Source of the DNA: Vicia villosa | Lineage: Eukaryota; Streptophyta; Magnoliopsida; Fabales; Fabaceae | Direction of reading: 5' to 3' | Assembly: GCF_029867415.1 (NCBI RefSeq) | Contig: NC_081186.1 | Location: forward strand, 24,989,915-25,053,914 | Length of the DNA stretch: 64,000 bases | Part shown: positions 46,591-58,295 of the stretch, piece after piece | How the letters are laid out: every line of letters starts with the position of its first letter | Position numbering within the stretch: position 1 is the stretch's first letter | Program-made: the position numbers and the translations under genes | The notes under the pieces: model-generated | The model's database searches: none | Seen by the model: the letters and a program-made list of their open reading frames with translations, nothing else | What the model was told of the DNA's origin: nothing

Positions 46591-47983
46591 CTAACGTCTG
46601 CCCCGTCTTCCTCTTCCTCTTTGGAAACCTTGAGGTCGATCCTCTTCAACTTGTTCCAGCAGGTCGAGGACGGATCTATTGAGAATGTTGAAGCTTTGAC
46701 TCAGACTAGCATGCCGATTAGTTGCTGTTTCTTCAAAGCGGTTGTGTCGTTCAGTCATGTTTGAGGCAAAGGTCTCAAAATCGCTTTTGTGCTCTTGAGC
46801 CAAGCGATGAAGGTTTGCATACTGAAGTTGCTGTTCATTATAGCGATCTTGTTGAAGCAGTTGCATATTCTGAAACTGGAGCTGTTGTGCTTCAAAGTTT
46901 TGTTGTTGAAGAAGTTGCATGTTTTCTAGCATAGAAATGATGTTGGATTGTACCGGCTGAGGTGGAGATGTGTATCCCCAAGGGATTTCCTCCTCTTAAG
47001 GAGGAACATATTGCCAATTTGAATCCCCATCATGAGAAACATCTTCCATGGTGTGATCATCATCATTTGGCATGTCAAGATCATGTCCTTCCTCTTCATG
47101 ACCTCCAAGGTGACCAAATTCTGGTTCCTTTTTGGATGAGATAGTAAGCTTGCCTATTTGGATCCCAGTGATAGCCCATGAGGGTCAAGGTTGTTTGAGA
47201 GAACTCTTGAGGATGTTTGATCCTAATGTAAGACATTCCATCAAGTTTCATACCAAAATGGTTCACAATTGTCTGAATGATCGATCCATAACATAGAGCA
47301 GTAGTTTTCTGCTTTACCTCATAGAACTTGGTGGCGAGAAAATTTTGCCAGTTCACACGCATTCTGTTTTGAAGCAGATACATTAACAGAATTTCATTTC
47401 GTTCAACTCTAGAGTATCCTCCCGCTCGTGGTCTAATAATTCTGGAGATGATCCAATTTAAAAGCCTAGGATCTCTCTTTAAGTGCCCTGCTGTAATTTT
47501 TTCATTTGGTTTGTCAATAACGAAAGGGTCTTTGAGGATTGATCTCATGTAGGCCAAGTGATCATAGTTAGCCGGAACACCACCGTCTTCTCAAAGTTCA
47601 TCTCCCACAAGTGTAAGGCCAAAGATGCTGGCCCAAACCTTTTTGTTAACAAGGTGCGATTGAGATCCCATCTTAAACCTGTAGTAACAACCTTCCCCCT
47701 TTTGTAACCCAGTATAGAAAGCCTTAACAGTATTCTCACTGTATGGAGTGTCGCATTCCAATAGTGGATGAATATTTTGATGCTTAATCAGATTAGTAAC
47801 TTCGGGTATATTCATACGGTCGGCTACCTTAGGGTTATAGACGTATTGCTTAATAATTTTCTGTTTCATCTGCCATTTTTCAAAGTTTTCTTTACAATCC
47901 GGATGAACGAGAGCAAGAGCACTTACCAGATGAGATGAAGAGCCGGATGCAATTTCCTTTCCTTTTCTGGACTTTGGAGCCAT
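46591..47983 (-). pseudogene. Third ORF of copia family 3, copy 2
   Basis: It starts MAPKSRKGKEIASG at 47983 and ends at TAG 46591. Its frames are broken near 46930, 47100 and 47550-47590 by small shifts and stops. The architecture equals copy 1: the KVADRMNIPEVTNLI and RPRAGGYSRVERNEILLMYLL blocks, a Gln-rich coiled coil (QLLQQQNFEAQQLQFQNMQLLQQ) and a C-terminus FQRGRGRRGRR. The two copies diverge in sequence but keep the domain order and the RG tail. Confidence 0.72.
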
Positions 47984-48117
47984 TGTTGAAGACGAATTGC
48001 GTGAAGGAGATGAGTTTTGGAGGAATTTGATCTTGGAGGATTAGGGTTAGCCGTAGAGAGAGTGTTTGAGATGGAGCAAGAATGAAAGTGCATGCATAAG
48101 TATGTAGAAGAGTGGGC

Positions 48118-48325
48118 CGGGTCGACCTAAAAACCCAATTTTTGACATTTATGACTCAGTAGGTCGACCTACTCTAAGTCTGTGTCGACCTAACAGAAGC
48201 ATTGAAAAAATGATGCAGAATAGGTCGACCTAAAACAGGTCTAGGTCGATGTAACTGGTCATGTTTTTGTTATTTAAGAAAAAGGCTTCAGCAGGTCGAC
48301 TCAAAAACATAGGAGGTCGACCAAA
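48118..48325. repeat. GGTCGACC palindrome cluster upstream of the third ORF, copy 2
   Basis: Several aggtcgacct variants lie between the third ORF start and the end of pol. Confidence 0.7.
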
Positions 48326-48729
48326 AATGCTTCAAATGCTTGAAATGCAATGGAGTGACTTATGAATGTAAGATATATGCTTGATCTATTATTGGCATGC
48401 CCAAACATGATATATTATGAGTAATGATGAGCAATAGACACATGTAAATGAGATATATGGAGAATCATATATGAAGTCACTATAAACATGTTAATTGATA
48501 TCATATTATAGCATCAAGAATATTTTTGGAAGTGAACAACAAACATGTTACCATTTTCTCAACTTTCAGATATCTTGTCATCATGACGTAACATGAGGTA
48601 TATTCCTCTTGTTAATGTGGCACGATCCTTGATTGATTGCGTACTACCTCCATACTAAGAGAAATGTTATCTTGAGCATAATCAAAGAATAGAGTTAAAA
48701 TAATTAAATAAACAAAAAAAAGAGCATGT

Positions 48730-50220
48730 TTAGCTCAAATTAGAGATATCTAATATCCCTAATTCTCTTCGAATGTTGAAGAACGGCTCGGTTCTAAGAG
48801 GTTTGGTAAAGATATCAGCTAGTTGTTTCTTGCTCTCTACATGTTCAAATATGACTTCCCCTTTTTCTACATGATCTCTTAGGAAGTGATGCCTTATTTC
48901 GATATGCTTGGTTCGTGAGTGTAGAACAGGATTCTTGCTTAAGTTTATGGCGCTTGTGTTGTCGCACATAATAGGTATTCGATCAAGCTTAATGCCAAAA
49001 TCAATAAGCTGCTGCTTGAGCCACAATATCTGAGCACAGCAGCTTCCTGCAGCTACATATTCTGCCTCAGCTGTAGATAATGCAACTGATACTTGTTTCT
49101 TGCTGTGCCAACTTATCAATGAATTTGAGAATAGATGACATGTCCCACTGGTACTCTTTTTGTCAGATTTGCATCCAGCAAAGTCGGAGTCGGAGAATCC
49201 CACCAAATAGCATTCATTTCCCTTAGGATACCATAGGCCATATGTAGTAGTTCCACAGAGATATCGTAGAATTCTTTTTACAGCTTTTAGATGTGATTTC
49301 TTTGGGCATGATTGGTATCTAGCGCACATGCATACGCTAAACATAATGTCCGGTCTTGAAGCTGTGAGATACAATAGTGAGCCTATCATACCTCGGTACA
49401 ATTTCACATCAACTTCTTTACCTTTTTCATCCTTGTCTAGGTTGCTATTGGTTGCCATGGGTGTGTCAATCTCCTTTCCTTCACTCATTCCAAATATCTT
49501 AAGCAATTCCATGCAATACTTGGTTTGACTAACGAAGTTTCCTTGACTAAGTTGCTTGATTTGTAGACCAAGGAAGAAGTTCAATTCTCCCATGAGGCTC
49601 ATCTCAAATTCACTCTGCATAAGCTTAGAAAATTCTTTGACAAGTTTTGCATTAGTCGATCCAAATATAATATCATCTACATAAACTTGAACCAAAAGTA
49701 TATCTTTATCTTTTCTTTTAATGAAGAGGGTAGTGTCAACTTTACCCCTAAAGTATCCTTGACTAAGTAGAAATTTGCTTAAACGTTCATACCAAGCCCT
49801 AGGGGCTTGTTTAAGACCGTATAACGCATGTTTCAACTTATAAACATGTGTTGGATACTTGTAATTTTCAAAACCGGGTGGTTGAGCTACATAGACCTCT
49901 TCATTAATATAGCCATTTAGAAGGGCACTTTTAACATCCATTTGAAAGAGTTTAAAGTCTTTTGAGCAAGCATAAGCAAGTAAGAGAGGAATAGCCTCGA
50001 GACGTGCTACGGGAGCGTACGTCTCTTCATAATCAATACCTTCCTCTTGATTGTAGCCTTGAGCTACCAATCTAGCTTTGTTTCTAGTAATAAGTCCGTT
50101 TTCATCAAGTTTGTTACGAAAAAACCATCTAGTACCAATTACTTGATGTTCTCCCGGATGAGGGACAAGGTCCCAAACATCATTCCGTTTAAATTGGTTT
50201 AATTCTTCTTGCTTGGCCAT
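48730..50220 (-). CDS. Copia reverse transcriptase-RNase H, family 3 copy 2
   Basis: A 496-codon frame. RT motifs: IGTRWFFRNKL, YAPVARLEA, FQMDVKSALLNG (Asp95) and YVDDIIFGS (Asp182-Asp183). RNase H is at ~350-440 (VGFSDSDFAGCKSDKKSTSGTC, VALSTAEAEYVA, CDNTSAINLSKNPV). It ends with the typical EIRHHFLRDHVEKG...LADIFTKPL. All RT catalytic Asp residues are present. It is really the 3' part of one polyprotein: a single TAA near 50268 separates it from the integrase frame, likely replacing a Gln codon. The frame's ATG is internal and not a true start. Confidence 0.85.
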   Translation of the reverse strand: MAKQEELNQFKRNDVWDLVPHPGEHQVIGTRWFFRNKLDENGLITRNKARLVAQGYNQEEGIDYEETYAPVARLEAIPLLLAYACSKDFKLFQMDVKSALLNGYINEEVYVAQPPGFENYKYPTHVYKLKHALYGLKQAPRAWYERLSKFLLSQGYFRGKVDTTLFIKRKDKDILLVQVYVDDIIFGSTNAKLVKEFSKLMQSEFEMSLMGELNFFLGLQIKQLSQGNFVSQTKYCMELLKIFGMSEGKEIDTPMATNSNLDKDEKGKEVDVKLYRGMIGSLLYLTASRPDIMFSVCMCARYQSCPKKSHLKAVKRILRYLCGTTTYGLWYPKGNECYLVGFSDSDFAGCKSDKKSTSGTCHLFSNSLISWHSKKQVSVALSTAEAEYVAAGSCCAQILWLKQQLIDFGIKLDRIPIMCDNTSAINLSKNPVLHSRTKHIEIRHHFLRDHVEKGEVIFEHVESKKQLADIFTKPLRTEPFFNIRRELGILDISNLS

Positions 50221-50268
50221 TCGCCAATGCTCATCAAGTAATGCGTCCTTTGCGTTTTTCGGCTCAAC

Positions 50269-51888
50269 TTATGAAACAAAAGCAAAATGATGACAAAAGT
50301 TACTTATCTTGGAGCGTGTTGTAACGCCCTTTGAGATGTCACTTATTATATTGTCGATTGGATGATCTTTTACGTTTGTCCAGGCCTTAGGAAGTTCTTC
50401 GTTGTTTGAGATGCTTTCTTTTTCAACATTATCATGATATTCATCTTTCTCTTCCTTAGCATCTTCCTTTGCAACAATTTCACTTTCATCTTCCTTTTCT
50501 TTGACAATGTCTTCAGTAGATGGGTCTGCACTATCAAAAGATATACCTTTCTCGACATATTTTGAGTAAGATTCATCAAAGGACACATGAACTGACTCTT
50601 CGACTATAAGTAGTCTTTTGTTGTAGATCCTATATGCTTTACTAGATTGAGAGTAACCAAGAAATATGCCTTCATCAGCTTTAGCATCGAATTTCCCAAG
50701 GTTATCCTTACCGTTGTTTAACACAAAACATTTGCAACAGAATACGTGGAGATGTGACACATTTGGTTTTCTACCATTTAATAATTCATATGGTGTTTTG
50801 TTTAGTATAGGACGTATTAGTATCCTATTCAAAACATAACATGCGGTGCTAATAGCATCAGCCCAAAAATATTTGGGTAGACTTCCCTCATTAAGCATTG
50901 TTCTTGCCGACTCCTCTAGAACACGATTTTTACGTTCAACTACTCTGTTTTGTTGCGGTGTTCTAGGAGCTGAAAAGTTATGTTCAATTCCATGTTTATC
51001 ACAGTATTTTTCAAAAAGATAGTTTTCAAATTCTCCACCGTGATCACTACGGATTGCAACTATCTTAGTGTTCATTTTGTTTTGACATAACCTTGCAAAT
51101 TGAGTAAAGGCTTGAAAAGTTTGATCCTTACTAGGTAGGAAGATTGTCCAACAAAATCTAGAGTAATCATCAACAATGACAAAACCATAGATGTTTCCAC
51201 CTATGCTTTTAGTCCTTGAAGGGCCAAAGAGACCCATGTGAAGAAGTTCAAGAGGATGTGATGTTGAAACCACATTTTTTGATTTAAAAGAAGTTTTTGT
51301 TTGCTTCACCTTTTGACATGCATCACATAGATGATCCTTTGAAAACTTTATTTTTGGTAAACTGATTACTAAGTCTTTTGTGACAACCTTATTAAGTAAG
51401 TCAAAATTTATGTGGGCAAGGCGTCTATGCCAAAGCCATGAGTCTTCGCCTAGAGCAATGAGACACTTGGCACTTGACTTAGATACTTTGTCCAAATTCA
51501 GCATATAGATGTTGTTTACTCTTATGCCATTAAACATAATGTCTCTTTTCTTAGTATGTTCTATTGTGCAACCAGAATTTGTAAAGGTTACTTTGAAGTC
51601 TTTGTCGCACAATTGACTAATACTTAAGAGATTATGTTTAAGACCTTCTACTAGTAACTCATCAGTTATAGTTGTGGTAGAGGGGTTACCTACACTTCCT
51701 TTACCATGTATAGCCCCCCGATTGTTGTCTCCATAAGTGACATATCCCTTTTTCTTTGTGTGGAACTCAACAAAAAGTGATATGTCTCCCGTCATGTGTC
51801 TTGAACATCCGCTATCAAGGAACCACAACCTTTCGGCAATGTCAAGACACTTTTCCTGCAAAATTAATTTAGAGTGGAAGGTCCCCAA
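50269..51888 (-). CDS. Copia protease-integrase, family 3 copy 2
   Basis: A 539-codon frame. The protease active site is LWFLDSGCSRHMTG (Asp25). The integrase HHCC zinc site is His154, His159, Cys188 and Cys191. The core has SDHGGEFEN (Asp282) and RVVERKNR (Glu318), 36 residues apart as expected. The first catalytic Asp, normally in HMDLFGP, is Gly219 here (HMGLFGP; GGT), which should abolish integration. PQQNRVVE also departs from the usual PQQNGVVE. The rest reads cleanly. It ends at the TAA shared with the RT frame. It is a decayed member of a once active polyprotein. Confidence 0.83.
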   Translation of the reverse strand: MGTFHSKLILQEKCLDIAERLWFLDSGCSRHMTGDISLFVEFHTKKKGYVTYGDNNRGAIHGKGSVGNPSTTTITDELLVEGLKHNLLSISQLCDKDFKVTFTNSGCTIEHTKKRDIMFNGIRVNNIYMLNLDKVSKSSAKCLIALGEDSWLWHRRLAHINFDLLNKVVTKDLVISLPKIKFSKDHLCDACQKVKQTKTSFKSKNVVSTSHPLELLHMGLFGPSRTKSIGGNIYGFVIVDDYSRFCWTIFLPSKDQTFQAFTQFARLCQNKMNTKIVAIRSDHGGEFENYLFEKYCDKHGIEHNFSAPRTPQQNRVVERKNRVLEESARTMLNEGSLPKYFWADAISTACYVLNRILIRPILNKTPYELLNGRKPNVSHLHVFCCKCFVLNNGKDNLGKFDAKADEGIFLGYSQSSKAYRIYNKRLLIVEESVHVSFDESYSKYVEKGISFDSADPSTEDIVKEKEDESEIVAKEDAKEEKDEYHDNVEKESISNNEELPKAWTNVKDHPIDNIISDISKGVTTRSKISNFCHHFAFVS

Positions 51889-52334
51889 TTTTCATTGGGT
51901 CCTTGGTAGTGAGTACATAAATTGTTGCACTTAGGCAACCATTGAAATACTCCTTTATGAACTAAAATCCTCCTAAATTTGCATTTTTCAATGGTATGAC
52001 CCTTTTTGCAACAATAGTGACAAGTAATATGATGAAAATATGATGTTTTGCTAGTTGATTCTTTTGGTACAAAAGTGTATTTACTATATAAAGGAGTATA
52101 CGATCTTTTGAACTTATTTGGATCAACCGCAAAAGTCACTTTTGGTTGTAGAGCCTTATCTAATTTGGCCTTTAGATCTCTTACTTCTTTTTGCAAAATA
52201 TGACATGTATCACAGTACTTTTGATTCAAGATATGAAATTTTTTTCTTATTTGAGGCCAAAAGTTTGAAAGCTTCAGTTGCATCTCTATGTAGTTCTTCA
52301 AAAGCTAATTTTAATTGAGCATGAGATACCTTAT
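51864..52334 (-). pseudogene. Copia gag C-terminal part, family 3 copy 2
   Basis: The end of Gag with a CCHC knuckle, CHYCCKKGHTIEKC, and a preceding coiled-coil-like stretch (ILQKEVRDLKAKLDKAL). It overlaps the protease frame slightly. The N-terminal core is lost at the Ogre junction. Confidence 0.75.
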
Positions 52335-52539
52335 TGTAGCAACCTGCCCTAAAAATTAGCTTTTAGAGTCGCCACCTATTCTACCAAGGCGAATAGGAAA
52401 CCTCGTGCAGTTAAGAGATCGGGGTAAGATACTATATTCGGGTCGAGGGAAGGTGTTAGGCACCCTAAACCCTTTCCTAAGGTTCGCATTGTAGAGTCAA
52501 GGTTTGTGGCAAAAAGATAAAGAAAGATGACAAACAGGG
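52335..52539 (-). repeat. Ogre LTR end remnant
   Basis: About 205 bp starting tgtagcaacctgccc are nearly identical to the start of the full LTR at 56624. The match stops abruptly at 'caaacaggg', so the rest of this LTR has been deleted. It is the outer edge of the left Ogre copy. Confidence 0.85.
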
Positions 52540-53620
52540 TAAGATACTATATTCTGTCTTGAAAGTTTAAAAACATTTTTTGAGTAAAGCGAAGTTCTTT
52601 TTTTTTTGTAAGAAAGTGATATCAACTCAAGAGTTATAGTAGACCTTAAGGAGTCGGGATACCTTTTGTAACGGTATGCTTTCAAACTAACCATGCTTCA
52701 GTTAGGACTTTTAAGGGTTTTAACGTGGCCTGGTTCACGGTTTTAAGAAACAAAGGATAGTGGCTCAAAGTTTATTTGTACCCATTCCCATCTTCGTGAT
52801 GTTCTCCATTCCTATGCTCAGTTAACTATGTGTTTGAGCTCCAAAAGACTTTGGGAATACTGATGTTCATGATGGTTTAAAAACCAAAGATTTATTTGCA
52901 AAGGCAGCCATCTTCCTTTCTTGTAATATTTTCCTTTTGTCGAAGGTATATAGTAACCTCTTTTCGACGTTGTTATCCCTAACTTTTGCCTGAACTATTC
53001 GTTTTAAAACTACAGTCAGTGGGATGCCCCAATTTTGCCTAAGTCTCCTTAATAGGTTTTGACTTAGCAGGCCTTTGCATTGCTTTCTCTTTTTCTTTGC
53101 GGATATTGACTGCCGGACTTAATGATGACGGGGGACCATCGGTGATTATGTTCAAAGGAACAACTTGGAATAATTAAGTTAATTGAGCAACTACCCTACC
53201 CCAGGTTATGTATGAAGGGTTTTATTTTATATGAAGGAAAACTCCTACTTCTTTAGGCTCAAAGGGGTTGACGAGGGATTAACATCCTTATATCTCCCTT
53301 ATTTAGGATTTGAAAAAAATGCCTGTACATCGTCAACACGGTCTGTTCGAAAGCGTAATGTATGAAATTGTGGTATCGTTTTCATCATTCTCCCTCTAAA
53401 GGTGTACGACTTTAACAAGAGTTGAATATCACAAAGGAGAAAACCAAGTAAAAACATAGTTTTGAATATAGTGAGAACACTAGGAATAAATCAAGACAAA
53501 CGTAAGCAATGCATTAGTGATTATTGTAAAGTACATAGCATATGTCGTAAGACTAATGTTTAAACAAACGAAAAGAAATTGCGAATGAAAACAAAACTAA
53601 TGATCTACGAAATCCTCCTT
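52540..53620 (-). other. Ogre-associated non-coding sequence
   Basis: No ORF. It lies between the LTR remnant and the gag end, where protease, RT and integrase should be, so a large deletion removed them. A short phrase, 'gtaagatactatattc', recurs at the junction (52425 and 52540), a possible deletion footprint. Confidence 0.45.
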
Positions 53621-55702
53621 CTAGCCACCTATGGCATTAGACTTGCGAGGATCTTCGAACTCAATGAGCCCTTCTTCAATCAAATCTTGGATCTTGTGCT
53701 TCAACGGCCCACAATCCTCTGTATCATGACCGGGACTATCTGAATGATAAGAGCACCCAGCATGATGCTTGTACCCGGGAGCGGGGTTAGCTGGAGCTGA
53801 GTACGGAGGTAGCAGAGTTACCAAGTTCTGACTGAGCAGACGTTGCAAAGCTTGAGACAATGGCATGTACAACGGGGTAAATGATCGTTTTGGCTTGGAC
53901 TTCCAGGGGCGTTGGCCACCCTGTTGCTTTTGCTGATCCCTTTGTTGTGATACTGGGGTTTGATTACCCATGATTGCCCCTAGGCATGGCAACGGGGCGG
54001 GTCGGGGACGGTTTTTACCTCCCCCAAACCCAAACCCGAATCCCCAATCAATCCCCGTTACCCGCCCCAAACCCAAACGGGGATGGGGAATTAAAACCCA
54101 AATCCGTCCTTAACGGGTTCGGGTATCCCCGCACCGCCACCATGTATTTTGTAAAATCAATATTTTTAATAAAAATATTTACTTTTTCCAAAATCAAATT
54201 ACATTATAAATAACAAAATAAAACAATCTCAAAAAATTTCATACATATATTTCAAATATTTAAAATAATAAATACAAATCAAATTATTAAAACATTAGCC
54301 ACATATTTAATAATATAAATTATGAAATATAAATAATAATGTACATATTGAAATAAACGGGGCGGGTTCGGGGACGGGTTCGGGGTGGGTACTAGTGTCC
54401 CCATTACCCGACCCATCCCCATGTTTTTTAATCGGGGAAAACCCAAACCCAAATCCAGTAAAAACGGGTTTTCCCCGTCAACTTCAGGGCGGGTTCGGGT
54501 GGGTACCCGTGGGTCTGGGTTTTATTGCCATGACTAATTGCCCCCACAGTGTTGGGTTCCTTTTTTCCGTCATATGACTTCTTTGTGTGATAGGAACCTG
54601 AGGGTGCCCCTTGTATCTTCCCATTTTTTATTCCATCTTCAATTCTCTCACCAATGACTACCAAGTCCGAGAACCATGGAGATATGCTTCCGACCATCTT
54701 GTCGTAGTACGGTCCTTGCAAAGTGCTCATAAATATGTCCACCAGTTCTTTTTCCATTAGGGGAGGTTGGACTCGGGAAGCCATTTCCCTTCACCTTTGG
54801 GCATACTCCTTGAATGATTCATCCTTCTTCTGTGACATATTTTGTAATTGCATCCGGTTGGGTGCCATGTCCAGGTTGTACTTGTATTGCTTCAAAAATG
54901 TGTTAGCCAGATCATTCCAGCTTCTGATATAGGATTTCTCCAGTTGCATATACCAGTCAATAGATGCTCCGTTTAAACTCTCTTGGAAGAAGTGTATCAT
55001 CAGCTTTTGATCGTGAGCATAAGCAGCCATTTTTCGTACATACATGCGCAAGTGATTCCTCGGACATGTGAGTCCTTTGTATTTCTTGAAGTCGAGAATC
55101 TTGAATTTGTGTGGAATAGTTAAGTCTGAGACCAAGCTCATTTCGAAGGTATCCACGTCAAAGACATCGTATCCTTCTACCACTTTTAGTCTCTCTTCTA
55201 GTGCCTTGATTTGTTCACTGTCCTTGGAGTCTTCCCCAGAGTTAGGAACAGATTGTTGTGCCCGAGGTGCTTGGTCTGTGTTGTCCACCTCTTGTACTCC
55301 GTATTGTAGATCCAGGTAATCTTCATCCTTAGGGACATTGTTAGCAGGAACGCGAACTGTGCGGGTCGTCCCTTTCGTTTGAGGAGGAGGGACAAATCCT
55401 TCTTGAGAGGTCTCTCCTTTCTCTTGGAATTGGATAGCTCTCCTAACAGATCGGACCTGAGGTCTATCCTTAGCCGGGCCAAAGCCTGAAACAAATCCTA
55501 GCGGCGGGTTTTCGTCATTGGGGATCTCATCCTGAACCAGGGTATCCCTAGACTGAACCTCTTTTGCTTTTTCTTGTTTATCCAGGAGGGCCTTCATGAA
55601 CCCTAGCATTTGAGCCATACCTCCTTTAACCACTTCCATATTGACCTTCAGTTGATCCACTTCCTCACGAAGGGCGGCTTGATTCTGTTCCAGCTGATCC
55701 AT
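53621..55702 (-). pseudogene. Ogre gag, split by a MITE
   Basis: The start MDQLEQNQAALREEVDQ is at 55702. The N-terminal coiled coil (about residues 1-45) is followed by an acidic linker and the gag core (FKKYKGLTCPRNHLRMYVRKMAAYAHDQKLMIHFFQESLNGASIDWYMQ). A TGA near 54791 replaces the TGG of the usual YAQRWRE. The frame continues as MASRVQPPLMEKELVDIFM (54428-54784). The hAT MITE at 53981-54536 then interrupts it. The C-terminus has a Cys/His motif (CSYHSDSPGHDTEDC) and ends at 53621. Ogre Gag forms particles in active copies. Protease and pol do not follow, so this copy is inert. The family call rests on gag style, LTR length and the tRNA-Arg primer site. Confidence 0.83.
53981..54536. mobile_element. 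GC-rich hAT-type MITE in Ogre gag
   Basis: A 556-bp element with inverted ends taggcatggcaa and tagtcatggcaa (one mismatch), flanked by a perfect 8-bp duplication attgcccc (53973-53980 and 54537-54544), which is the hAT signature. Both arms are rich in gggcgggttcgggg-type sequence and the centre is AT-rich. It has no transposase. Confidence 0.9.
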
Positions 55703-56600
55703 TGATTTCTTTTGCTGAAATCCTGTTTGATAAGACGGTCGGGATGTTAGGTTATCCTTCCCAATGATCCCTTGTTCTGGAGACAGAAGAGAAATCTTCT
55801 CTTAATGCCATGAAAATGATGTGTATGCCATGAATGATATGCATGATATCCTTTTTTTCTTTCTTTTTTTTTTTGAATAAGATATGATGCAAGAATGCAC
55901 ATGATGTATGATGAATGGAAAAAAGAAATAATAAAAAATAATGATCAACACATATATATACATATAGCACATAATCACATAGGCCCTAGGTTCATAAGTT
56001 CATAGGTTCGACGTAGCGGCTCTAGGGAGCCTACCCTTTTATGGGGGGTTCTAGAAGGTCTCATGGGGTCGTTCGTAGCCTTCGAGACTTTTTGTCTCTG
56101 CGGATTTTAGAACAACTCATTTTATCCAATGAGGTTCGAATTTTTGGGGTAGGTTCTCGGAGAAATCAGCTGACTACCAAGTCCTGCCCTCAACAAGGTC
56201 AAGCCTTGTATTGGACATTTCCGGATACTCAACCCACTCCAAGTGGAGTTATCAATGAGACTCGTCGGCGATTCAAGTCCCCCCTGATCTCAAGGATAAC
56301 TCCCACACTTAGGTTTTAACACTACATAATATACCCAGCAGTGCATATAAAAATATAACAGCAGGCAATAAAATATAAATATATTCACATAAACAAATAA
56401 GTATAAACATATTAACATAAACAATTAAATATTTTTAGATAAAAATAAACAAATTTCAAAAAAAAAATAATAATAATTACAAACCCTAAAAAAGGCAAAT
56501 TAGCCAAACCCTAAAAAGAATTTGCTAAAAACCTAAATGTTTCGCCAAAAACCTAAACCCCGCTAAAACCTATAGGAGCATAGTAATTCACCAATATAGT
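55703..56600 (-). other. Ogre 5' leader, non-coding
   Basis: This lies between the primer site and gag. A T-rich run is at 55850-55875 (A/G-rich on the transcript). No functional ORF is seen. Confidence 0.6.
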
Positions 56601-56623
56601 GTTTCCCCAGCAGAGTCGCCAGC
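56601..56623 (-). other. Ogre primer-binding site (tRNA-Arg type)
   Basis: The minus strand reads TGGCGACTCTGCTGGGGA directly beside the LTR end at 56624. This is the primer site characteristic of legume Ogre elements. Confidence 0.85.
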
Positions 56624-58025
56624 TGTAGCAACCTGCCCTAAAAATTAGCTTTTAGAGTCGCCACCTATTCTACCAAGGCGAATAGGAAACCTCGCGCAGT
56701 TAAGAGATCAGGGTAAGATACTATATTCGGGTCGAGGGAAGGTGTTAGGCACCCTAAACCCTTTCCTAAGGTTCGCATTGTAGAGTCAAGGTTTGTGGCA
56801 AAAAGATAAAGAAAGATGACAAACAGGGTTAAGGCAAATAATTATCATAATAAAAGGTTTACAATTTAAATCGGGAAAATTGAGATTTATGGGGAAGGGG
56901 ACTCGCCTTGTTGCCAAGTGCCTACGTACCTCCTTAGGGAGGATCAGAGTCTACGTAGTTCGGGGGACGGGTTGTACGCCCTTTGAGTTTGAAATTTGAT
57001 TTGATATGGTTTTGGAGGCCTTTGAGTAGCCTATCGTAGTTTTGAATGAGGATGAAAATCCGTAGTTTGATATTGAGGTTTTGAAAGGTTTGAAAAGTAT
57101 TTTAAGGTTTGGGCGTACAACCCGAGTTTAATTTTGCATTATTAACCGCAACGATCAATAGATTCAATCGCCATAGTTAAAAGATTTGAAGTTGCACCAT
57201 TACCAATTTTAATCAATTGATTTGATTATAACTAATAACGAATTAGGATATTTTTTAATGATTAATTTGTATCGTTACCCCTCGTAATCGATTGGTTCGA
57301 TTAAAAAGAATAACGAATTAGGATTTAGAAAAAAAGAAGAGGTTAATCATTGTCGCTACCGCGAAAAATGGAATCAGAGTCGCCACTAATATATTTATCC
57401 CATCGAGGGAAAGGAATACCAGGAAACCTAACTCGAAATAAGAACAAGGTCTTTCGACCAGAGAATAGGGTACGGGAGTCGGTTACGCAAGGGGAAGGTG
57501 TTAGCACCCCTCACGCCCATCGTACTCGATGGTATCTACCTATGTTTGTTTCTATCTAAAGGGTGTATCTATGTCTAAAGCCTAAATGTGAATGAATGCA
57601 AAAGAAATACAGGGAAAAGAAAGATTATTTACAAGTGTGCTCGCTTAGGCCCCGCGACCCAATGCCTACGTATCCCTTAAAAGGAATCAGAGCTACCGTA
57701 GTTCGGCTCCATAGTTTCCATTTGTTTTGTGTTTTTTAGTTGAACAGAGGTTAAGGTCACAATCCACGATGCTCGACCTTTGGAGACTTATACGCCTACT
57801 TTTGGAAAGGACTTAACTTGTTCTTAAGTGCCTAACAAGGCAAAAGAAAAGAATCTTGGGTTTGTGTTTTTTATGTAACTACATGATGAACAAAACCCAA
57901 TACAAGGTTTCGCACCACTTCGTCACTTTGTTTTAATTTGAGCCTTTATTAGATGTTTTAAGTGTTTTTGGTTGGGTATTTTTTAAGGGAATTTACTTTG
58001 CGATTAGAATCACATAAAATGTATA

Positions 58026-58295
58026 ATGATCGAGAAGCAGATTAGGGAATGAATCCCACTCACTTCTATCCCATTATGTAATGATCGAGAAGCAGATTAG
58101 GGAATGAATCCCACTCACTTCTCTCCCATTAATTAATGTTTGAGAAACAGATTAGGGAATGAATCCCACTCATTTCTCTCCCATTAAGTAGTGACCGAGA
58201 AACAGATTAGGGAATGAATCCCACTCATTTCTATGCCACTAAGTGATTGAGAAACAGATTAGGGAATGAATCCCACTCATTTCTCTATCACTTTC
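58026..58295. repeat. 55-bp tandem repeat, five copies, in the Ogre LTR
   Basis: Five units of about 52-55 bp, each with gagaa.cagattagggaatgaatccca..ca.ttct. The unit contains a small inverted repeat (gggaatgaatccc) and arms gagaa/ttctc. Two units are almost identical and the rest more diverged. Confidence 0.85.

Larger units (their letters stand above)
44754..52334 (-). mobile_element. Copia family 3, copy 2, truncated by Ogre
   Basis: A minus-strand element with 3' LTR (44754-46254), third ORF, nearly full pol and part of gag. Its 5' end is lost at 52334/52335, where an Ogre LTR begins. It lies next to copy 1 in the same orientation. Organisation is pol, third ORF, LTR, as in family 1. 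Confidence 0.87.

Noticed and set aside
52540..53620. Degenerate Ogre RT or integrase
   Set aside because: I searched frames for YVDD-type and HHCC/DDE motifs and saw none, so no pol is called here.
56601..56623. A tRNA gene at the primer-binding site
   Set aside because: Only the ~18 nt complementary to a tRNA 3' end are present, with no cloverleaf around them.
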